Positions 56,951 to 64,000 of a DNA stretch of 64,000 bases are shown here, piece after piece; the first letter of the stretch is position 1, and each line of letters opens with the position of its first letter. The notes beneath the pieces are model-generated. The model had not been told where the DNA came from, ran no database searches, and saw only the letters and a list, made by a program, of their open reading frames with translations. A program made the position numbers and the translations under genes. The stretch is from Progne subis subis (Eukaryota > Chordata > Aves > Passeriformes > Hirundinidae), in contig JAKJHU010000665.1 of NCBI GenBank assembly GCA_022316685.1, positions 62,001-126,000 of the forward strand. Direction: 5' to 3'.

Positions 56951-57098
56951 GAATCCCAGAATCCCAGAATCCCAGAATCCCAGAATCCCAGAATCCCAGA
57001 ATGGTTTGGGTTGGAAAGGACCTTAAATCCCATCTCATTCCCACCCCCTTCCACTATCCCAGATTGCTCCAATTCCCATCCAACCCGGCCTTGGACAT
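56951..57098 (-). mobile_element. CR1 LINE fragment with expanded octamer tail
   Basis: The plus strand begins with six to seven copies of AATCCCAG, then AATGGTTTGGGTTGGAAAGG, CTTCCACTATCCCAG and CCCGGCCTTGGACATT. The octamer repeat is the CR1 3' tail in its longest form here. Confidence 0.92.
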
Positions 57099-58028
57099 TT
57101 TATCAGGGTCCTCCATTTTCATCCGAGGCATTAACCATTGAAAAATTTATCCAGCTCTGAATTCTCGGGAATGAAAACCCCAGAGAAGTTGAGCAGAACT
57201 CAAGTTTCTTTCCACCAGCAAGCTTTGCCTCTGATCCACAAGGAAACGTGTAATGGGGAAAGGGAAGAAATGGAAAGAAAATAAATCGAGGGTGGAATAC
57301 AGCAGGAAGGAAAGTGGGAGTCTCTTTTAGGAGAACACTTGGATTTATCCAGGCCTAAACTGCTCTTCCTGTTTTTCGGAGCGGGAAGATGGAACGGAGC
57401 AGAGCCACCGGGAAGCGCAGGAGATGTTTTGTAGTTCCTCCTATTTCCAAAGATAACGGCTCAGACCTTCCACGGGCAAACACGAAACGGAATAAAGCCG
57501 GCAGGATCTGATTCGACTCCAGGGAGTGTCCCCTTCCATGTTTACCTTTTTTTTCCTGGGATTGGGAGAGGTTTTCCATGGCTTGTTTTCAACTGGGAGT
57601 CGCCCACCCACCCCAGCAGCCTCTCGCCAGCAGCTCCCAGGTGCTCTCCAGTGAAAGCAGGGCCGTGGAAGTGGCAGTGAGGGATGTGGAGACAGCTCCA
57701 AGGATTAAATTTACATCTCCCAGGCTGCCCCGGGGGCAGCTGTTTCCTATTTGGGTGGGTTTTTTTAAGTTGACATTTGGGAGAATTTGGAATATTTTGT
57801 CATTTCCCTCCGTGCAGATGTACAGGAGGGAGAGGTCCGGTCAGCTGGGAACTCGGGATCAGCTGGAAAGGGGGAGTTTTCTCCATGTTAAAGGGTCGGA
57901 TTAAGGAAACAGGAACCTGTGTTTGACTCCTTGCTCTGAGGGCAGGCTCGAGTTTAATCTTTCATGAAAAAAAAAAAAAGAAAGAAAAGGGAAAAACCCA
58001 ATTTTCTTGCTTTTATATCCGGTGAATG
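57099..58028. other. Unique stretch
   Basis: A run at 57966-57979. No gene recognised. Confidence 0.4.
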
Positions 58029-58238
58029 GTTTGCAGGGAGCCTTAAGGAAAAGCAGCTGAGGCTCTCAGAATTCCCTCTTCCCTGTGGAATTTTAGGATC
58101 AGGTTTGCATGGAGACTTAAGGAACAGCCCCCGGGGCTCTGAGTATTCCCTATGGAATTTTCGGTCCAGGTTTGCAGAGACTTAAGGAAGAGCAAGTGGG
58201 GCTCTGAGTTTTCCCTCATTCCAAGGAATTTTAGTTCC
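58029..58238. repeat. 70-bp tandem repeat, 3 units
   Basis: GTTTGCA anchors lie at 58029, 58103 and 58170 (74 and 67 bp). Shared words are GACTTAAGGAA, GGGGCTCTGAG and GGAATTTTAG. Confidence 0.85.
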
Positions 58239-60385
58239 CAGAGAAAATATCCTGGGCTGGGTTAAACTGATTTCTTCTGGAAATTCTGGATGGCTCCAAG
58301 CACGTATGGATGAGCCATAAAAAAACATGTAAGACACTGAAGGGGGGAAAAAACCCAAACAAAAATCAAAACAAAACCAAAAAACCCAAACCGTGCCCTC
58401 AAAAAACCCCCAAAACCCAACAACCCCTTGCCAGTGATTCCTAGGATGACCTTGGCCGACTCATCAGATCCGTAATCCAGGAGAATCCATTGGGAATGAG
58501 TCCTTTCATTGTCTTGTCCCAGGGAAAAACATTATTTTTTGGGAGACCCCTGGCTGCCAGGAAAAGTCCTTTGCTGTCCAGATCTGTGGCCAGTTGTGGA
58601 TTTGGAACTGGAAAAATAAATCCTGATGATTTAAGGATGGACCAGTTTCGAGTCAGGAATGATGCATTACACGGAGACAACGTCTCCTGCTGTAATAAAA
58701 TGTTTGGAGTGCTCTTTTTCCCAAAAAAATACCAAACAAGACAAAAAGAAAAAACAAAAACAACTCATGGATCTTTGGTTTACTGACCCTGGCCAAGGAA
58801 CTCCGAGGAACAAGAGGAGTTACCAAAGTCCTACACAAATTCTGGGAAAATCTAAGGGAAAAAAGGAGTTGGGAAGGAGAAAGAGGTTGTGATAAGAGGA
58901 ACGGGATGGAAAATCCAAGTGTTTTGGTAATTAGACAAGAGCTTTCCGGGTTTGGGGATGGGATCGCGTGTGGGAGATGCCTTGAGGAGAACTTGATGGT
59001 CAGGGAATTCCCTTAAAATTCCCACCTTGTTCTTGTCTAATCCATGGGGAAAGGCTCATCTGGAGTTTGATTATCCCAGAGCTGCGACATCACCGGAATT
59101 ACACCAAGGGAATGTTACTCCGAGGGAATGTTACTCCAAGGTGGATGATGTGGGGAGGGACAGGGAGGGAAACCAAATCCTACAGTCAGGTCCTGTTTTA
59201 ACTCCTTCTGGTGCCAGAAAAAAACAGGAGAACAACCTCAGGAAAACACAGGAATGAAAACAGGGAATCAATTCCCATAAAAATAAAAATCAGAGGATAA
59301 GACATGAAATGAGAATAATTTTTCCTCAGTGGATCCACATTCCAAAGTCAGGAACAGGCTCAGAGTTGTCCCAGGGGATATTTTTGACCCAAAGCCCCAA
59401 ATCCCAGGGGTGACTTTGGATCATGGAATACTGAACATCCTCTATCCCGATCCCTCCTCCCCTCTTCGTGCATCTTCCCTGGTCTCTGGCAGGTTTAGTC
59501 TAGACAAGATAATCCCATTATATTCCCTAATTCCTGATCCTTGCTAAAACCAGCCTGGATAAGATTCCACGCCAGAGAAGGTGGAAAATCCACCTGAGCC
59601 CGTTTGACCTCATCAAAGGATGCCTTCATTCCTATCACTGCTAATTAGAGGGATGCGCTCTGTGGAATCCCAGGAAGGCGAATTCCACCCGTTTCTTTCC
59701 CCGTCTCCCGATTTCCCGTCCGGCTGCACTCGAGGATTTTCAGGAATGAGGTGGCCAAGGGTAAGAGTGGCATTTTAAAGGGGCCCATCCTCTTCTCCAA
59801 GGCCTGTTTTTTTCCCTTCCTTCCCCACGTGGAAGGGCTGGAAACTCCTCCAGGTTCTCAGACTGTAAAGGAATTTCCTCCTGTATTTCACCTGCTGGGA
59901 ACATCCTCTGGGAAAAAAAAAATAAAAAAGGGATTTTCCAAGGACATTTCTGCTCTGTGATAAAATGAAGACGGCAGTGAAGACACAAACTAGATAAGTG
60001 GAATTCCCTCTCTGTTCCGAGCCAATTCCCTCCTGGATTAAACACTGATCTCTTCCCACGCTCCTCGCACAAAGTCCGAAGATAAACAGGATCAATCGCA
60101 GGATAAAGGGATGAGTTTGTACAAACTCCTCTTTATCCAGAGTTGTGAATCAGCTTTCAAAGAGCAGAATCAACTCCTGCTCCGAGGGGAGCAGCAGGAT
60201 CCAGCTGTCCTGGCTGCTGCTCAAGCTGGGAGCAAAGAAACCTGGAAAAACTCCAGGATCTGCCGGAGTCCGTTTGCTCCCAGAGGGCTGGGAGGGATCA
60301 GAGGATCACAGGGAGGAGAGAGGGGCTTAGAGACACTAAAACTGCTTAAATTCAAGAGCTGTCAAAGCCTTCAGTGCCGAGTAGA
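58239..60385. other. Unique stretch
   Basis: An AAAC-rich tract (58350-58425), a small GGGAATGTTACTCC duplication (59108-59140) and an A run (59915-59936). No gene recognised. Confidence 0.4.
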
Positions 60386-60436
60386 AAATAACAAATAAAA
60401 AATAGAAAATAACAAATAAAAATTAGAAAATCTTAA

Positions 60437-60483
<47 letters not shown>

Positions 60484-60963
60484 GAAATGAAAATAAAAAT
60501 AAAAAATAAAAAATAAAAATAAATATAATAAATTTTAAAATAATAAATGAAAATAAAAAATAAAAAATAAAAAATAAAAAATTTTAAAATTATAAATAAA
60601 ATAAAATAAATAAAATAAATAAATAAAATAAAATATAGAAATAGAAATAAAAATAAAAATAAAAATAAAAATAAAAATAAAAATAAAAATAAAAATAAAA
60701 ATAAAAATAAAAATAAAAATAAAAATAAAAAAATTTAAAATAATAAATGAAAATAAAAAATAAAAAATAAAAAATAAAAAAATAAAATAAATAAAATAAA
60801 ATAAATAAAATAAATAAATAAAATAAAAAACAAATAAAACTAAAACTAAAACTAAAACTAAAACTAAAAATTAAAAATTAAAAATAAAAAATAACAAATA
60901 AAAATAATTTTAAAAATAAAAAATAAAAAAATTAAAAAATTAAAAATTAAAAATTAAAAATAT
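60386..60963. repeat. Compound A-rich microsatellite: (AAAT)n, (AAAAAT)n, (AAAACT)n and relatives
   Basis: About 580 bp made of short A/T units: AAAT (60438-60483), AAAATA (about 60650-60730), TAAAAC (60838-60868) and many intermediates. Units blend into one another. Confidence 0.95.
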
Positions 60964-61146
60964 GATTTATTTCCCTGCAGCTGCTGAGCGAGGAGGATTT
61001 TGTGCTGCAAAAGGAAAAGGGGTTTTGAGGGAGTTTTGGATCTAACACTCATGGATCATGACAAGGGGCTTAGGGAAGAGGAGCCTCCTCTGTTTGGAGG
61101 CTGAAAGGGGTTTCCAAAGGGAGCAGGTTTTAAAGGAATGCCAGCT
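60964..61146. other. Unique stretch
   Basis: Nothing recognised. Confidence 0.35.
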
Positions 61147-61225
61147 TGGGATCACAGAATGGAATGGTTTGGGTTGGAAAGGGATTAAATCCCATTCCAC
61201 GGGCAGGGACAATGGAGCCTCAGGA
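61147..61225 (-). mobile_element. CR1 LINE fragment, terminus
   Basis: GGATCACAGAATGGAATGG, TTTGGGTTGGAAAGGGATTA, CCACGGGCAGGGACAATGG. Confidence 0.8.
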
Positions 61226-61261
61226 TGAGTAGAATCCATGGATGCAGCCCATCCATCCTAA

Positions 61262-61310
61262 AATCGAATCCTAAGGTTGGAAAAGACTCCGGGACCATCG
61301 AGTCCTTGGC
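61262..61310 (-). mobile_element. CR1 LINE fragment, second subfamily type, terminus
   Basis: CTAAGGTTGGAAAAGACTCC and GGACCATCGAGTCC are the complement of a CR1 end; the tail is not clear. Confidence 0.6.
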
Positions 61311-61477
61311 TGTCCATCAAATCCAGGAGGAAGTGCTTGGGTGGATTTCTGGAGTTTTTCTCCAACCATTGCTTTTCATAAAGAGTTTGGTTTTCTGGTC
61401 AAGTTAAACCAAAGGGAGTTTGTTCCCCTTCCGGAATGTTCTCCATGTCCCAAAAACTGTTCCCAGGTTTTGGGATA

Positions 61478-61848
61478 AGGAGGAGGGATTGGAAGGGAAC
61501 TTCAAGCTCATCCCATTCCACCCTTTCCATGGGCAGGGACACCTCCCACTATCCCAGGGTGCTCCAAGTGTCCAGCCTGGCCTTGGACACTCCCAGGGAT
61601 CCAGGGGCAGCCACAGCTGCTCTGGGAATTCCATCCCAACCAGGAATTCCTTCCCAATATCCCATCCAAACTTTCCCTCTTTCAGCTCGAAGCCATTCCC
61701 TGTGTCCTGTCCCTCCATCCCTTGTCCCCTCTCCAGCTCTCCCGGAGCCCCTTCAGGCCCTGCAAGGATCTCTGAGCTCTCCCTGGAGCCTTCCCTTCTC
61801 CGTGCTGAACATTCCCAGATTTCCCAGCCTCTTTACCAAAGCTTTCAC
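61478..61848 (-). mobile_element. CR1 LINE fragment, about 370 bp
   Basis: CATGGGCAGGGACACCTCCC, TGGCCTTGGACACTCCCAGG, GGGAATTCCATCCCAACCAG, GTGTCCTGTCCCTCCATCCC, GAGCTCTCCCTGGAGCCTTC in order on the complementary strand. The tail itself is degraded. The 187-220 codon frames across it are not genes. Confidence 0.92.
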
Positions 61849-62529
61849 TCTCCGTCAGACACCTGGGACAAACCAAACCCTTGCAGGAGAGAAAAAAAAC
61901 AATTTCAATTGCGAAGCAAAAACGACCCGAAAGAACCCCGAAACCGAGATCCTCCGGGCCAAGCTTTGCTCCTGTTTAATTAACAGAGCCAATCAGAGCC
62001 AAAAAGGGATCCCTGGGGAATCATTAATCACCGCAGGACACGCGGGGGGCGGGAGAGGAGGTGGGTGGGCGGATGGATGGATGGACGGAGGCAGGTAAGC
62101 AAACACGGAGTTATCAGCACAATATCGCTTCCCGCATCCGGCACATCCGCGCTCCTCTAAATATAGCCAGGGAAAAGGGTGCCGGGGTTGCTCGGCTACC
62201 CCGAGGTGGGAACAGGATGGAGGTGGCGTTAATGAGCTTCTCCTTCCTGGGATGTTCTGGAGAAAAAAAATAAAATAGGAATTCGTCGTTAATGTCCTGC
62301 CGGGAAGCTGGTGGATTTTTCTCCTCCACAAAAATAATAATTAAGAAAATGACAATGTCTTCTCACCCAGGGATTTAAGGATATTCCGAAGCTCTGAGGG
62401 CTCACGGATGTTTCCATCCAGGATTGGTGTGAAAAGCTGGATATTTCACCTGAATGAATGCTCCCTGTGAGCTCTGCAATGCCCTGGGCTGGGCTTTGGG
62501 TCCATTTAAAAATCAGAATAACCAGAGCG
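61849..62529. other. Unique stretch
   Basis: GC-rich near 62036-62100 with GGATGGATGGATGGACGG. No gene recognised. Confidence 0.4.
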
Positions 62530-63372
62530 CGATTTTAGGTGTGTTCTGAGGAATAACTCCGACTGTAACAAACCTGATTTTAGGTTTGTTCTGAGGAATA
62601 ACTCATATTATAACAAACCTGATTTTAGATTTGTTCTGAGGAATAACTCATATTATAACAAACCTGATTTGGGTTTTGTTCTGAGGAATAACTCAGGTAA
62701 AAACAAACCTGATTTGGGGTTTGTTCTGAGGAATAACTCAGGTTAAAATAAACCTGATTTTAGGTTTATTCTGGGGAATAACTCATATTATAACAAACCT
62801 GATTTTAGGTTTGTTCTGGGGAATAACTCAGGTTATAACAAATGTGATTTTAGGTTTGTTCTGAGGAATAACTCAGATTGTAACAAACCTGATTTTAGGT
62901 TTGTTCTGAGGAATAACTCAGGTTAAAACAAATCTGATTTGGGGTTTGTTCTGAGGAATAACTCAGGTTAAAACAAACCTGATTTGGGGTTTGTTTGGGG
63001 GAATAACTCAGGTTATAACAAACCTGATTTGGGTTTTGTTCTGAGGACTAACTCAGATTATAACAAACCCAATTTTAGGTTTGTTCTGGGGAATAACTCA
63101 GGTTATAACAAACCTGATTTTAGGTTTGTTCTGGGGAATAACTCAGATTATAACAAACCTGATTTTATGTTTGTTCTGGGAAATAACTCAGGTTATAACA
63201 AACCTGATTTGAGGTTTGTTCTGAGGAATAACTCAGATTATAACAAACCTGATTTGAGGTTTGTTCTGGGGAATAACTCAGATTATAACAAACCTGATTT
63301 TATGTTTGTTCTGGGGAATAACTCAGGTTATAACAAACCTGATTTGAGGTTTGTTCTGAGGAATAACTCTGG
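62530..63372. repeat. 45-bp satellite array, block 1 (about 19 units)
   Basis: Each 45-bp unit is AACAAACCT, a GATTTT loop, AGGTTTGTT, then CTGAG, a GAATAA loop, CTCAG, then a 5-bp linker (ATTAT or GTTAT). So the unit is a 9-bp-stem hairpin followed by a 5-bp-stem hairpin with almost nothing left over. Many units carry GGGG for TAGG, which keeps an 8-bp stem. The period is 15 codons, so the 133-codon frame here (NNSGYNKPD repeats) is a repeat artefact. Confidence 0.97.
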
Positions 63373-63555
63373 TGTGCACAGATAATCTGGGGAGAAAGAA
63401 GGAGAGAATTGCAGCAAATCAGAATTTCTTGGAGCCACTACAAAAAATAAGAAAGGAATAAATTTAATCTCAATTTCTCTATGAGATCTTGCCTTGCTGC
63501 TGTTGATTTAAAACGCACAAGAGGCAGGACAGAATTTTTTTTAAGAACTTGCATG
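63373..63555. other. Non-repeat interruption of the 45-bp array
   Basis: About 183 bp of unrelated sequence (GTGCACAGATAATCTGG to GCACAAGAGGCAGGAC) separates the two blocks. No target-site duplication or transposon ends are seen. Confidence 0.6.
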
Positions 63556-64000
63556 TGATTTTAGGTTTGTTCTGAGGAATAACTCAGGTTATAACAAATG
63601 TGATTTTAGGTTTGTTCTGAGGAATAACTCAGATTGTAACAAACCTGATTTGGGGTTTGTTCTGAGGAATAACTCAGGTTATAACAAACCTGATTTGGGG
63701 TTTGTTTGGGGGAATAACTCAGGTTATAACAAACCTGATTTGGGGTTTGTTCTGAGGAATAACTCAGGTTATAACAAACCTGATTTTAGATTTGTTCTGA
63801 GGAATAACTCAGGTTATAACAAACCCAATTTTAGGTTTGTTCTGGAGAATAACTCAGGTTATAACAAACCTGATTTGAGGTTTGTTCTGAGGAATAACTC
63901 AGGTTATAACAAACCTGATTTGAGGTTTGTTCTGAGGATTAACTCAGGTTATAACAAACCTGATTTTAGGTTTGTTCTGAGGAATAACTCAGATTATAAC
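63556..64000. repeat. 45-bp satellite array, block 2 (about 10 units, runs off the window)
   Basis: Same unit as block 1. It begins inside a unit (TGTGATTTTAGG) and is cut by the window end, so its total length is unknown. Confidence 0.97.

Noticed and set aside
62984..63385. 133-codon frame with 15-residue repeats (NNSGYNKPD)
   Set aside because: The 45-bp unit is a multiple of three, so the frame stays open by itself; the unit is explained by its hairpins and other blocks are not open from a start.

Overview
The window looks like intergenic or long-intron DNA from a bird, most likely a songbird. The main reason is about 30 fragments of the avian LINE CR1, nearly all 3' ends, with the usual conserved blocks (GGCAGGGACACCTCCCACT, TGGCCTTGGACACTTCCAGG, CCCTTCCAACCCAAACCATT) and short 8-bp tails. 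Avian-type solo LTRs and many minisatellites and microsatellites fit this. The species call is an inference. No bacterial, phage or CRISPR feature is present. I found no tRNA or rRNA gene and no protein-coding gene I can name. The long open frames are by-products of tandem repeats whose unit is a multiple of three, or of CR1 and LTR sequence.

Layout. 0-8 kb: mostly unique AT-rich DNA with two CR1 ends and a (CAT)n-based minisatellite at 7.2-7.7 kb, whose minus strand reads as an Asp-rich repeat behind a splice-acceptor-like site. 8-10.3 kb: two CR1 copies, one split by a complete LTR. 12.4-15.2 kb: a 9-bp Ser/Asp/Glu-type repeat, CR1, a GATA-site cluster and a 17-unit 63/55-bp minisatellite. 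18.6-20.8 kb: a 550-bp pyrimidine tract, an LTR on the minus strand and a second copy of the VNTR-bearing LTR. 21.3-25.6 kb: CR1 ends, a CRE/X-box-like palindrome, a CpG-rich patch, A-rich microsatellites and a 55-bp repeat with a (GAGAT)n run inside it. 25.6-33.2 kb: unique. 33.2-35 kb: LTR material followed by a two-copy 340-bp duplication. 35-54 kb: scattered CR1 ends, the third copy of the VNTR LTR (40.85 kb) and a triplicated module with splice-site-flanked islands (41.7-42.8 kb). 54.6-55.8 kb: a seven-unit 180-bp repeat. 60.4-61 kb: A-rich microsatellite. 62.5-64 kb: a 45-bp satellite, each unit made of two hairpins, running off the end of the window.

The best-supported observations are the LTR family (three copies, 721, 577 and 490 bp), whose length differences are fully explained by an internal 11-bp repeat and which has CNGG target-site duplications; the double-hairpin 45-bp satellite; and the triplicated module with conserved splice-like borders. 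None can be called a new functional system from sequence alone.
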